The notes under the pieces were generated by a model. That model did not search any database. It saw only the letters and a program-made list of their open reading frames with translations, and was not told the origin of the DNA. DNA of 64,000 bases, taken from NCBI RefSeq assembly GCF_051131705.1, contig NZ_CP180316.1, positions 372,001 to 436,000 on the forward strand, read 5' to 3'. The position numbers and the translations under genes are program-made. The DNA is from Arthrobacter_M sp030063245. Lineage in GTDB: Bacteria; Actinomycetota; Actinomycetes; Actinomycetales; Micrococcaceae. The first letter of the stretch is position 1, and each line of letters starts with the position of its first letter. Shown one piece after another: positions 8,153-16,032 of the stretch.

Positions 8153-8991
8153 CGGACGCCGCCCTGCCAGAGGGCGTCGAAGGGTGCGTGCGAGGACACC
8201 CGGGCCTTGATCCCTGCCGTAACAAATTCCTTGGCGGTCCTTGCCGCGTCCAACGTCGCCGCACCCTTGGCCAGCTCCGCCGCGACCGCGGCTGCCAGCG
8301 AGCAGCCGGCGCCGCTGACGGCCGCTTCGCCGACCTTGGCTGAGCTGAGCACCTCCAGGGTCCCTCCGTCGTAATAAACGTCGACGGCGTCGGGTCCGTA
8401 CAGCCGGACGCCGCCCTTGGCCAGCACCACGGCTCCGCTGATCGCATAGATGCGCTGCGCCGCTTCCTTGAGGTCCTCAACGTCGTCGATCGCTTCCATG
8501 CCCGAGAGGGACAGGGCTTCGAAATGGTTGGGTGTGACAAAGGTGGCCAGCGGAAGGATCTGGTTCTTCAGCGCCGCGTCCGTAGCCAGCGCAGCTCCCG
8601 GCTCCTGACCCTTGCAGATCAGCACCGGATCAAGCACCAGATTCTTCGACGGGCGCGCCTGTAGGGCCTGCGCAACGGTCCCGATAGTGGCGGGCGTGCC
8701 GAGCATGCCGATTTTCACGGTATCCAGGTCATCCGGACCGTAGGCGGCGAAGGAGGCCTCCAGCTGATCCGCGATCACCTCGGCATCCAAGGGCATGAAC
8801 CGGTGATTCCAGTTGTCCTTCGGATTAAACGACACGATGCAGGTCAGCGCCGCGATACCGAATACGCCCAACTGCTGAAACGTCTTCAAATCGGCCTGCG
8901 CCCCCGCGCCTCCGGTGGCTTCCGAGCCGGCAATGGTCAGGGCGATGGACGGTCGGTGCAGGGCCGCTGGGGCAGAGCTGTGTGAGGACAT
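8149..8991 (-). CDS. pdxK: PdxK/ThiD-type pyridoxine or hydroxymethylpyrimidine kinase
   Basis: A 280-residue ribokinase-fold kinase. It opens LTIAGSEATGGAGAQADLKTF, has WNHRFMPLDAEVIADQLE, LVLDPVLICKG and GAGCSLAAAVAAELAKG (anion hole and catalytic region). These features match the Bacillus-type PdxK branch of the ThiD family more than classical ThiD, which usually reads GSDSSGGAG, so vitamin B6 salvage is my first choice and thiamine pyrimidine phosphorylation the alternative. The histidine/cysteine-rich lid of PdxK is not visible. The ATG at 8991 sits directly behind GGAGG with almost no spacing, so the true start could be slightly downstream. It shares the strand with tgt 51 bases away; no functional link is obvious. 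Confidence 0.85.
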   Translation of the reverse strand: MSSHSSAPAALHRPSIALTIAGSEATGGAGAQADLKTFQQLGVFGIAALTCIVSFNPKDNWNHRFMPLDAEVIADQLEASFAAYGPDDLDTVKIGMLGTPATIGTVAQALQARPSKNLVLDPVLICKGQEPGAALATDAALKNQILPLATFVTPNHFEALSLSGMEAIDDVEDLKEAAQRIYAISGAVVLAKGGVRLYGPDAVDVYYDGGTLEVLSSAKVGEAAVSGAGCSLAAAVAAELAKGAATLDAARTAKEFVTAGIKARVSSHAPFDALWQGGVR

Positions 8992-9042
8992 CCTCCATCT
9001 TGGACCGGCATACCGGCTCCGTCCAAGCCGACAGGACGCCTG

Positions 9043-10335
9043 TCAGCGGACGGCGTAGTAATCCGCCAGCGTCCGGGCCTTGAATTCGAAGAAGCTGCCG
9101 TCCTCGATGCCCAGCCGGGCGTCGTCGACCATTTTGACCACGAAGCGCTCATTATGGATGGACACCAGCGTCGCCGAGACCATCTCCTTGGCCTTAAACA
9201 GGTGGTGGATGTAGGCGCGGCTGTAGTTGGCGCAGGCGTAGCAGTCGCAGCCGTCCACGAGCGGCCCGAAGTCCCGTTTGAAGCGTGCATTGGAGAGGTT
9301 GCGGCGTCCACGCGGCGTGTAGAAAGCGGAGGTGCGGGCAACCCGGGTGGGGGAGACGCAGTCGAAGGTGTCCGCACCGTTTTCAATGGCGGTGAAGATG
9401 TCATCCGGTTCCGAAATGCCCAGCAGGTGCCGCGGCTTGTCCTCCGGAAGTTCCTCGTTGCACCAGCGCACAATAGTGCCCAGGTTTTCCTTCTCCAGCG
9501 CCCCGCCAATGCCGAAGCCGTCAAAGTTCATGCCGCCAAGATCGCGCGAGGCCTTCCGGCGCAGATCCTCATACTGGGCACCCTGGATGACGCCAAACAG
9601 GGCCTGGTACGGCTTGTCCTCCCGCTCGGCGGTCAGCCGGAAATGTTCGTCAACGCAGCGCTCGGCCCAGAGCCGGGTCCGCTCCAGCGACATCTCCTGG
9701 TAGCCGCGGGAGTTCATCAGCGTGGTGAGTTCGTCAAAAGCAAACATGACGTCCGCACCCAACTGGTGCTGCACGCGCATGCTCACCTCCGGGGTGAAGC
9801 GGTGCCGGTCGCCGTTCAAATGCGACTTGAACCAGACGCCGTCGTCGTCAATATGTGCCAGCCGCTCCTTGCCCGCCGCGACCCTATCGTCCGAACCGCT
9901 GTCCGCACCGGACCCGCCGGCCTGCGCGGTGTCCATGGTGATGACTTTCTTGAAGCCCGAGCCCAGCGACATCACCTGGAACCCGCCGCTGTCCGTGAAG
10001 CTGGGGCCGGCCCAGTTCATGAACCTGCCCAAGCCGCCGGCCTCGTCCACCAGATCGGACCCCGGCTGCAGATACAAATGGTAGGCGTTCGCCAGCAGCG
10101 CCTGCGCGCCGAGCTCCTGCATCGACTCGGGCAGCACGGCTTTCACGGTGGCCTTCGTGCCCACGGCGATGAACGCCGGGGTCTTGATTTCGCCGTGCGG
10201 CGTCACCATGGTGCCGGTGCGGCCGTGAAAGCGGCCCCCGTTGGCGCCGGTCTGCCCCGCCGTGGGGCTGCAGGAATCGCTCAGGCGCTGGTCGATGGTA
10301 AAGGAGAACTGGGACTGCTTAGCGGAGGAAGGCAC
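9043..10335 (-). CDS. tgt: Queuine tRNA-ribosyltransferase
   Basis: Exchanges guanine 34 of GUN-anticodon tRNAs for queuine or its precursor. Motifs in order: TPAFIAVGTKATVKA, the base-recognition TDSGGFQVMSLG, GIGGALEKENL, DTFDCVSPTRVARTSAFYT with the nucleophilic aspartate, and the zinc site CDCYACANYSRAYIHHLF. An insertion rich in G, S and D (about residues 117-155) separates the substrate loop from the barrel. The GTG at 10335 is preceded immediately by GGGGAG, and family members start close to FSFTIDQRL, so this start was chosen although the frame is open further. The queuosine precursor transporter two genes away supports a salvage role. Confidence 0.95.
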   Translation of the reverse strand: MPSSAKQSQFSFTIDQRLSDSCSPTAGQTGANGGRFHGRTGTMVTPHGEIKTPAFIAVGTKATVKAVLPESMQELGAQALLANAYHLYLQPGSDLVDEAGGLGRFMNWAGPSFTDSGGFQVMSLGSGFKKVITMDTAQAGGSGADSGSDDRVAAGKERLAHIDDDGVWFKSHLNGDRHRFTPEVSMRVQHQLGADVMFAFDELTTLMNSRGYQEMSLERTRLWAERCVDEHFRLTAEREDKPYQALFGVIQGAQYEDLRRKASRDLGGMNFDGFGIGGALEKENLGTIVRWCNEELPEDKPRHLLGISEPDDIFTAIENGADTFDCVSPTRVARTSAFYTPRGRRNLSNARFKRDFGPLVDGCDCYACANYSRAYIHHLFKAKEMVSATLVSIHNERFVVKMVDDARLGIEDGSFFEFKARTLADYYAVR

Positions 10336-10483
10336 CTCCCCATTTTGCCAGCATCGCCGACACACGCCCGTCGCCGGAAAATTCCTGCCCCGCAGGGGTG
10401 GCGGCGCGCCGGAAGATAAGTACGCTGGGTATGTCAGAACGCATTGGACTCCCTCAGCTGCACCCCTCATCCAGGAGACGTTC

Positions 10484-10804
10484 ATGTACAACACGGAACT
10501 TCCGCAGGATATCCCGACCCGGGGGCCGGCGAAACCCGTCCCTTACCTGATCAGCGGGGTGTTGCTGATCATCGCCATCGTCTTCCCGCTGATCGTGCCG
10601 ATGTATGCCCGGGCCACGCCCCGGGTAGGCGGTCTGCCGTTTTTTTACTGGTACCAAATGCTCTGGGTTCCCATTGATGCGGTGCTGATCGGCATTTGCT
10701 ACGCCCTGACGAGCAGGGAGGACCGTCGGCGCCGGGAAGTTCTGAAGCGGCCAGCTGCCGGTAGTGCGGGCGGCGGTACAACCGACGGCGGCGCAGTCCG
10801 ATGA
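10484..10804 (+). CDS. DUF3311 small membrane protein, partner of the symporter
   Basis: A 106-residue protein with two hydrophobic helices (about residues 20-40 and 55-75) separated by a short loop containing GGLPFFYWYQ, the hallmark of DUF3311, and a charged, glycine-rich cytoplasmic tail. Such proteins are commonly encoded directly before sodium:solute symporters of the MctP type and are thought to be accessory subunits. The ATG at 10484 has AGGAG at 10473-10477. Its stop overlaps the symporter start (ATGA), indicating translational coupling. It diverges from tgt. Confidence 0.88.
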   Translation: MYNTELPQDIPTRGPAKPVPYLISGVLLIIAIVFPLIVPMYARATPRVGGLPFFYWYQMLWVPIDAVLIGICYALTSREDRRRREVLKRPAAGSAGGGTTDGGAVR

Positions 10805-12576
10805 GCGAGTTGACCGGTTTGGCGACCGGCTTCCTGCCCGGGGCTCTGCCCGCAACCCTGGCTGCTCCTCTGTCCTCTCCTGTGTCCGCTCCACTCTCCG
10901 CGCCCGCGGTCCTGGCGGCGGGCGCGGTGAAACCGGTCGACGGCGTGGCGCTGACCGTCGTCGTCGTACTTTTTGTGCTGGTCGGCGTGCTTGGTTTTTA
11001 TGCGGCCCGCTGGCGCGGCGGGGGCAAGGAGGGGCTGCATACCCTCGATGAGTGGGGTCTGGGTGGCCGGAAATTCGGCTCCTGGATCACCTGGTTCCTG
11101 CTCGGCGGGGACCTTTATACGGCCTACACCTTTGTCGCGGTACCCGCCGCCATGTGGGCCACCGGAGCGGTCAGCGGATTCTTTGCCGTGCCGTACACTG
11201 TGGTGCTGTATCCGATCGTGTTCCTGCTGATGAGCCGGCTCTGGTCCGTCTCGCACCGGCACGGTTTTGTCACCACCGCCGACTTTGTGGGCGGACGGTA
11301 CGGCAGCAGGACGCTCACGCTGGCCATCGCCGTGACCGGCATCGTGGCCACTATGCCGTACATCGCGCTGCAGCTGGTCGGCATCAAGTCGGTGCTAACG
11401 GTGCTCGGGGTGGGCAGCGGTGCGAACTGGTTCCTCAATGACCTGCCGCTAATTGTGGCGTTTGTGGTGCTGGCCGCCTACACCTACACCTCCGGTCTGC
11501 GCGCTCCGGCGATGATCGCCGTCGTCAAGGATGTGCTGATTTACCTTGCCGTGCTGGTGGCCATCATCTACCTGCCGGGTAAGTTCGGCGGCTGGGGGCA
11601 CATCTTCGGTGCGGCGGAAACCAAACTGGGCGCCGTGAGCGCTGCCACCGGCAAGCCTGTGGGATCGGTGATTCCGGGCGCCTCCAGTTTTTCCGCCTAC
11701 TGGACGCTGGCCCTCGGCTCGGCCCTGGCGTTGTTCATGTACCCGCATTCGGTCACCGGAGTGCTGGCCTCCAAGAGCCGCAACACCATCCGCAAGAACG
11801 CCGCGCTGCTCCCGCTGTACTCACTCATGCTGGGATTCCTGGCGCTGCTGGGATACGTCGCCATCGCCGCTGGCACCAAGCCGACGGAGCTCAACGGCAG
11901 CATTAACCCCCAGCTGGTGGTCCCGCAGCTGTTCCTGGACAACTTCCCGTCCTGGTTCGCCGGGATCGCTCTGGGGGCCATCGCCGTTGGAGCGCTCGTG
12001 CCCGCGGCGATCATGTCCATCGCGGCGGCTAACCTGTTCACCCGCAATATATACCGGGAGGTTTTCAGGCCGCAAGCCACCGCCCGGCAGGAGGCGAAGG
12101 TCTCCAAGCTCGTCTCGCTGGTGGTGAAGTTCGGGGCCCTGATCTTCGTGATCGCGATGGATCAGTCCGCGGCGATCAATATGCAGCTCCTTGGCGGAAT
12201 CTGGATTCTGCAGACCTTCCCCGCCATCGTGGCCGGTCTCTACACGCGCTGGTTCCACCGATGGGCGCTTTTTACCGGCTGGGCTGCGGGCATTATCTAC
12301 GGCACTGTGGCCGCCTACGGCGTGGTCAATCCGGTGACGAAGGCGCACTTCGGCGGCTCCATCGCGTCGATTCCGGGGACAAACGTTCAGGTCTACATCG
12401 CCATCGTGGCCTTTGCAGTGAACATTATTGTGGCGGTGGTGCTGACCCTGGTCCTGCGGGCGCTGAAGGTTGCGGAGGGGCGGGACCTTACCCGCGCCTC
12501 GGATTACGGTGCGGATGAAGACGATCCCAAGGTGCAGAAGGTGGCGCGCGAACTGCCCAAGGAACCGATCGCCTGA
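10801..12576 (+). CDS. Sodium:solute symporter (SLC5/SSS family), MctP-like
   Basis: A 591-residue, strongly hydrophobic protein with about 13 membrane segments. Features include EWGLGGRKFGSWITWFLLGGDLYTAYTF, DFVGGRYGSRTLTLA and the SSS-type MYPHSVTGVLASKS. The pairing with DUF3311 and these motifs resemble the MctP monocarboxylate permeases, so lactate, pyruvate, acetate or short-chain acids are likely substrates. Specificity cannot be read from sequence. A role feeding acetate to the nearby glyoxylate shunt is only a suggestion. The N-terminus has an A/P/S-rich extension of about 45 residues before the first helix, so a later start is conceivable. Confidence 0.9.
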   Translation: MSELTGLATGFLPGALPATLAAPLSSPVSAPLSAPAVLAAGAVKPVDGVALTVVVVLFVLVGVLGFYAARWRGGGKEGLHTLDEWGLGGRKFGSWITWFLLGGDLYTAYTFVAVPAAMWATGAVSGFFAVPYTVVLYPIVFLLMSRLWSVSHRHGFVTTADFVGGRYGSRTLTLAIAVTGIVATMPYIALQLVGIKSVLTVLGVGSGANWFLNDLPLIVAFVVLAAYTYTSGLRAPAMIAVVKDVLIYLAVLVAIIYLPGKFGGWGHIFGAAETKLGAVSAATGKPVGSVIPGASSFSAYWTLALGSALALFMYPHSVTGVLASKSRNTIRKNAALLPLYSLMLGFLALLGYVAIAAGTKPTELNGSINPQLVVPQLFLDNFPSWFAGIALGAIAVGALVPAAIMSIAAANLFTRNIYREVFRPQATARQEAKVSKLVSLVVKFGALIFVIAMDQSAAINMQLLGGIWILQTFPAIVAGLYTRWFHRWALFTGWAAGIIYGTVAAYGVVNPVTKAHFGGSIASIPGTNVQVYIAIVAFAVNIIVAVVLTLVLRALKVAEGRDLTRASDYGADEDDPKVQKVARELPKEPIA

Positions 12577-12617
12577 GACTCTCCCTCTCCACGTCGACCT
12601 CTCCGTCGCACTCCCCG

Positions 12618-12635
12618 TCACCCCCAAGGGGGTGA
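12618..12635. terminator. Short G/C palindrome between convergent genes
   Basis: TCACCCCCAAGGGGGTGA is a perfect palindrome lying between the convergent symporter and SRPBCC genes. The minimal loop and lack of a T-run make it a weak terminator candidate. Confidence 0.3.
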
Positions 12636-12640
12636 GCCCC

Positions 12641-13357
12641 TCAGCCCTCGGGGAAGTTCTGCTCCATGAAAGCGTCCCACTGTTCGGAAATTTCCTCGAG
12701 GGCGGCGGCGCCGAGGTCGTAAGTGGAAGCGATGACCTGCGCCCCTTTTGCCGGCCGGATCCCGGCGAGCGGTGCCTGTTCCGCGAGCACGAGGAGGCCG
12801 TCGCCGCGTTCGGCGTAGCCGTGTACGGTAAGCCCCAGCTGCGTTTCTGAGCGGTACCAGACCTTGCCTTGGAGCTCGGCTCCGGTGCTCAGCGTCAGCT
12901 CATAGTCCTCCCCGGATTCGGGCAGCCAGCCGGTATCGATGCCCAGCGCTTCCCAGAGGGAGCGGGACGAGGCGGTCATGCCGTCGGCGAAAATCGTGCG
13001 ACGGGTGCCGTGCGGGTGCCGCTCAAGCGCAAAACGGAGCTGCTGGATGAAGATCGCCCAGCCTGCGGTGATGTCGCTGTCGTAGGCGGCCCATTGCCCG
13101 GTGGCCTTGCCGCGGGTCATGGTCAGAACGGTGCCATCTGCCATCGGCGTGAGCGTGAAGACGTCGCCCATCTCCAAATGTAGCGTCAGATGATCGGTGC
13201 TCTCACTGACCTTGGCATAGTAGATCTCCGCAATCTCATCCGACAGGCTATCCGACTCCCAGCCGTGCCACTGGGCGATTCGGGCCGGCTCCCGGAGCAT
13301 CCGCCAGACCTGCTCGGCGTCGGCGTTGATGTGCACTGAAAGCTCGTTATTGCCCAT
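12641..13357 (-). CDS. SRPBCC (START-like) domain protein
   Basis: A 238-residue protein whose first 140 residues look like the SRPBCC hydrophobic-cavity fold: an opening beta strand (NNELSVHINADAEQVWRML) followed by the WHGWESD segment and a GDVFTLTPMADGTVLTMT hairpin, as in AHSA1-type proteins. The C-terminal 80 residues form a second small beta-rich part without a name I recognise. Probably a ligand-binding or stress-related cytoplasmic protein; no enzymatic role can be assigned. It is followed downstream by the converging symporter operon and preceded by a same-strand hypothetical 111 bases upstream. Confidence 0.7.
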   Translation of the reverse strand: MGNNELSVHINADAEQVWRMLREPARIAQWHGWESDSLSDEIAEIYYAKVSESTDHLTLHLEMGDVFTLTPMADGTVLTMTRGKATGQWAAYDSDITAGWAIFIQQLRFALERHPHGTRRTIFADGMTASSRSLWEALGIDTGWLPESGEDYELTLSTGAELQGKVWYRSETQLGLTVHGYAERGDGLLVLAEQAPLAGIRPAKGAQVIASTYDLGAAALEEISEQWDAFMEQNFPEG

Positions 13358-13468
13358 GGCCCGAATCTACCCGAGGCGGCGCCCGGCGGCTAGGGTTCCG
13401 GCGGCGGCGGCCGTGCCTGGCTGTCCGAGGGCAGGGACGCGTATGCGCGCCTTTCCGGCAATACCGGC

Positions 13469-14533
13469 TCAGCCGGAGTGCTCGGAGCGGCTGGTGCGGG
13501 TTCGGATCTCGGTCAGTTCGTTGTTGATCCGGCGCAGCAGCTCTGCGTCGTCGTGCGTCCGGGAGCCGCCGTGGGCCAGCAGATGCAGCAACGTGTTCAG
13601 GCGCAGCTCACGCCACTGCGGCTCCTGATCGCGTTCACCGTTGGCGATGCTGCGGTTGATTTCCTTGTCGTACAGATTCGGCTCATCGAGGCTGCGCTGC
13701 CGCACGGTGGCGTTGATTTTCGCCCGGAACGCATCCAGCTCCGCCCGGTCCGGTGCCCGCAGCGCCTCGGCCAGCTGTTCGGCGCGGTGCGCGTCGCCGT
13801 TGCTGCGTGCAAGGTAATAACTCACCGCCAGGCAGTGCTCGATCGGATTCCAGCGCCCTGGGTTGGCGTCGTAGGGCAGATCCACAATAAGGCCGGCGAC
13901 GGCGACGGCGTTGCTGTCGTCCTGCAGCTCGACAAACAGCACCTGGACCAGATCGCGGACAACCTGCAGATTCGCCCCGGACTTGTAGTTGAGACCCTTG
14001 GCCAGCCTCCCGGCCAGCCGCTGGACCGTCTCGTGCCCGCCGTGGGCGGCAGCGGCGGCAGCAACGACGGCCTCCGGAGTTCCGGCATCCGCGGGGATCT
14101 TCGGTGCGGCTTCCGGCGCGGGTCGCCCGGCCCCGGGCCGCGACGTGCCGTCGTTGCCGGAGACCACTGCGGTTCCCACGCGCTGACGCGGTGCTGTGCC
14201 AGCGGGGCCGGAACGCGGTGCTGTGCCAGCGGAGCCGGAACGCGGCCCTGTGCCGCCGGTCCGGGCGCCGGGAGAGACATGCGGGGCCGGCGGTCCGGCC
14301 AATCGGATCGTGGACGCGGCCGAAACCCGGATCGTTTTTCCGCCGCCGCAGCCGAGGATGGCGACGGCCGCCTGGCCGTAGTCGTCCTGCTCCCAGCTGA
14401 CGGAGAGGATTTTGGTGCTGGACCCATCCGGGGCTGCCACCAGATGACCCGGTCGTACCAGGGAGACGGGAACCGTCTTCGAGTCCTCCCCGGCACCGGT
14501 CTCCCCGGTGCCGGGCGCTGCGGAATCCGTCAT
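13469..14533 (-). CDS. Conserved hypothetical protein with A/G/P-rich repeat linker
   Basis: A 354-residue protein I cannot name. Residues 1-85 look like a small beta domain (SLVRPGHLVAAPDGSSTKILSV), residues 86-145 are a low-complexity linker containing near-repeats of SGPAGTAPR, and residues 150-350 are helical, with PIEHCLAVSYYLARSNGDAHRAEQLAEAL suggesting helical repeats. The ATG at 14533 was preferred over the one at 14557 because GAGGG lies about ten bases upstream. The linker corresponds to a 27-bp tandem repeat. No membrane segment or signal peptide is visible. Gene context gives no functional hint. Confidence 0.65.
   Translation of the reverse strand: MTDSAAPGTGETGAGEDSKTVPVSLVRPGHLVAAPDGSSTKILSVSWEQDDYGQAAVAILGCGGGKTIRVSAASTIRLAGPPAPHVSPGARTGGTGPRSGSAGTAPRSGPAGTAPRQRVGTAVVSGNDGTSRPGAGRPAPEAAPKIPADAGTPEAVVAAAAAAHGGHETVQRLAGRLAKGLNYKSGANLQVVRDLVQVLFVELQDDSNAVAVAGLIVDLPYDANPGRWNPIEHCLAVSYYLARSNGDAHRAEQLAEALRAPDRAELDAFRAKINATVRQRSLDEPNLYDKEINRSIANGERDQEPQWRELRLNTLLHLLAHGGSRTHDDAELLRRINNELTEIRTRTSRSEHSG
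14188..14266. repeat. 27-bp tandem repeat inside the hypothetical gene
   Basis: Two units (14188-14214 and 14215-14241) differ at one base, and a third diverged unit starts at 14242. The period is 27 bp, so copy number changes add or remove nine residues of the protein linker without shifting frame. Confidence 0.8.
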
Positions 14534-14616
14534 GTTATGGCCCTCAAATCGTTGCACGTGGTTATCCCAGTATAGGAAAGCGGTGCGTGGTTAAGACCGC
14601 CAGCCCGGACTGGCGC

Positions 14617-14671
14617 GTTCGTCAGCCGCAGAAGCCGGCGATGGTTGTTCGTCAGCCGCAGACGCCGGCGA
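14617..14671. repeat. 25-bp direct duplication covering the end of the NUDIX-like gene
   Basis: The 25-base stretch at 14647-14671, which contains the last codons and stop of the NUDIX-like gene, is duplicated with one mismatch at 14617-14641, so a second copy of the gene's 3' end and stop follows the real one. It looks like a recent slippage duplication. Confidence 0.8.
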
Positions 14672-15191
14672 AGGCCAGAGCCTGACGCACCAGATCGCCG
14701 CGTCCGCCTGCGAATTCGCTTTGCACCATCGGGCTCAGTGCCTCCTGCGGGGTCATCCAGCTCAGTTCCAGGGCGTCCTGCCGCGGATTGCATTCGCCTG
14801 TCACTGGGATGACGTACACCAGCGCGACGGCGTGCTGGCGCTCGTCGGTGAATCCCGTCTGGGAAGGAGCCGGGAAGTACTCGGCGACGGTGCATGGGAC
14901 GGGACTGATGGGCAACTGGGGCAGCGCGAAGGTGCCCAAATCCTTCTCAAGATGCCGCAGCAGCGCCGCGCGGATGGTTTCGCGGTACTGCACGCGGCCG
15001 GAAACCAGCGTACGTACCATGGCGCCGTCGTCGTTCGCCTGCAATAGCAGCCCCACCTCGTTCACGTAGCCCAGCGGGTCCAGCCGGACCGGCACCGCCT
15101 CCACGTAGACCATCGGCAGCCGGTTGCGGGCTTCGAAGAGGTCATCCTCGGAAAGCCAGCCTGGATAAGGGTCTGGTGTTCGTACGCTCAT
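14652..15191 (-). CDS. NUDIX-like protein, DUF4916 type
   Basis: A 179-residue protein starting MSVRTPDPYPGWLSEDDLFEARNRLPMVYVE, characteristic of the actinobacterial DUF4916 branch of the NUDIX fold. The Nudix-box region reads GRVQYRETIRAALLRHLEKDLG. The usual REUXEEXGU core is altered to RHLEKDLG, so key metal-binding glutamates are not all present and hydrolase activity is doubtful. It could bind a nucleotide or act on an unusual substrate. The gene diverges from the YdeI-like gene across a region holding a long palindrome, and its 3' end has been duplicated. Confidence 0.75.
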   Translation of the reverse strand: MSVRTPDPYPGWLSEDDLFEARNRLPMVYVEAVPVRLDPLGYVNEVGLLLQANDDGAMVRTLVSGRVQYRETIRAALLRHLEKDLGTFALPQLPISPVPCTVAEYFPAPSQTGFTDERQHAVALVYVIPVTGECNPRQDALELSWMTPQEALSPMVQSEFAGGRGDLVRQALAFAGVCG

Positions 15192-15226
15192 CCTTCTGTT
15201 CTACCCCATCCACAGCGATCGGCGAC

Positions 15227-15269
15227 GCACTTCGCGCCCATGGTCGCGGCCGGACTGGGCGCGTAGTGC
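15227..15269. repeat. Long palindromic element, REP-like
   Basis: Arms 15227-15240 and 15256-15269 (GCACTTCGCGCCCA against TGGGCGCGTAGTGC) pair with one mismatch around a 15-base loop, in the divergent gap between the NUDIX-like and YdeI-like genes. The right arm continues into GTGCGAC, the same motif as in the larger palindrome at 27790-27853, suggesting a dispersed element. Confidence 0.55.
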
Positions 15270-15339
15270 GACATCGATGGCGAGAGGGGGTGTTGGGTGA
15301 GGGGTGGCGGGGGAATGGGTGGCGCGTTAGGGTGTGCGC

Positions 15340-15933
15340 ATGGTTGCAGAACTGCCCGAACTACTCCTGCCCGATGCCGCAGCCTGGCGCCGATGGCTGG
15401 CGGAAAACCACAGCACCAGCCCCGGCATCCGGCTGGTGCTGCATAAGAAGGGTAGTACCGTAACCGCGCTGACCTACGCGGCGGCGCTCGACGAGGCCCT
15501 CTGCTTCGGCTGGATCGACGGCGTAATCGGGCGCCGGGACGAGGGCAGCTATCTGACCCGGTTCACTCCGCGGCGCCGCGGTAGCGTCTGGTCCCAGAAC
15601 AATGTGCTCAACGTTGCCCGGCTGCAGGCCGACGGCCGAATGCACACTGCAGGGGAGGCCGCTGTGGCCGCGGCGAGGGCGGATGGGTGTTGGGAAAGAG
15701 CCTATGCGGGTCAGGGATCGGCGGAGGTTCAGGCGGATCTGGCCGCGGCCATTGCCGCGGAGCCGCAGGCGCAGGCCATGTTCGAGGTGCTGACGGCCAG
15801 CAACCGGTATGCCCTGATCTATCGTGTGAACGCGGTGAAATCGGAGGCTGCGCGAACCAGGAAAATCAACGGACTTGTGCAGATGCTGGCACGCGGGGAA
15901 ACTCCGTTTCCGCAGAAGAGGATGCCGAACTAG
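15340..15933 (+). CDS. YdeI/OmpD-associated family protein
   Basis: A 197-residue protein with the family hallmark YAAALDEALCFGWIDGVIG and RFTPRRRGSVWSQNN, and a helical C-terminal part. The family occurs widely in bacteria and is annotated as bacteriocin-protection or OmpD-associated, but its biochemical function is not settled. The frame is open from a GTG at 15334; the ATG at 15340 was preferred because homologues start shortly before the first helix. No clear Shine-Dalgarno is visible. The codon and base usage match the neighbours. Confidence 0.8.
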   Translation: MVAELPELLLPDAAAWRRWLAENHSTSPGIRLVLHKKGSTVTALTYAAALDEALCFGWIDGVIGRRDEGSYLTRFTPRRRGSVWSQNNVLNVARLQADGRMHTAGEAAVAAARADGCWERAYAGQGSAEVQADLAAAIAAEPQAQAMFEVLTASNRYALIYRVNAVKSEAARTRKINGLVQMLARGETPFPQKRMPN

Positions 15934-16032
15934 TGCCGGTGCCGGTGCCGGTGCTTGCGCTGATGCCGGTGCCTGGGCAGTTACCGGAACGCTCCCACCC
16001 GGAGTTCCGCATTGGGGCACGAGCAAGGCCGA

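Noticed and set aside
9154..10419. Long plus-strand open frame opposite tgt
   Set aside because: Antisense shadow; the minus strand carries all Tgt motifs.
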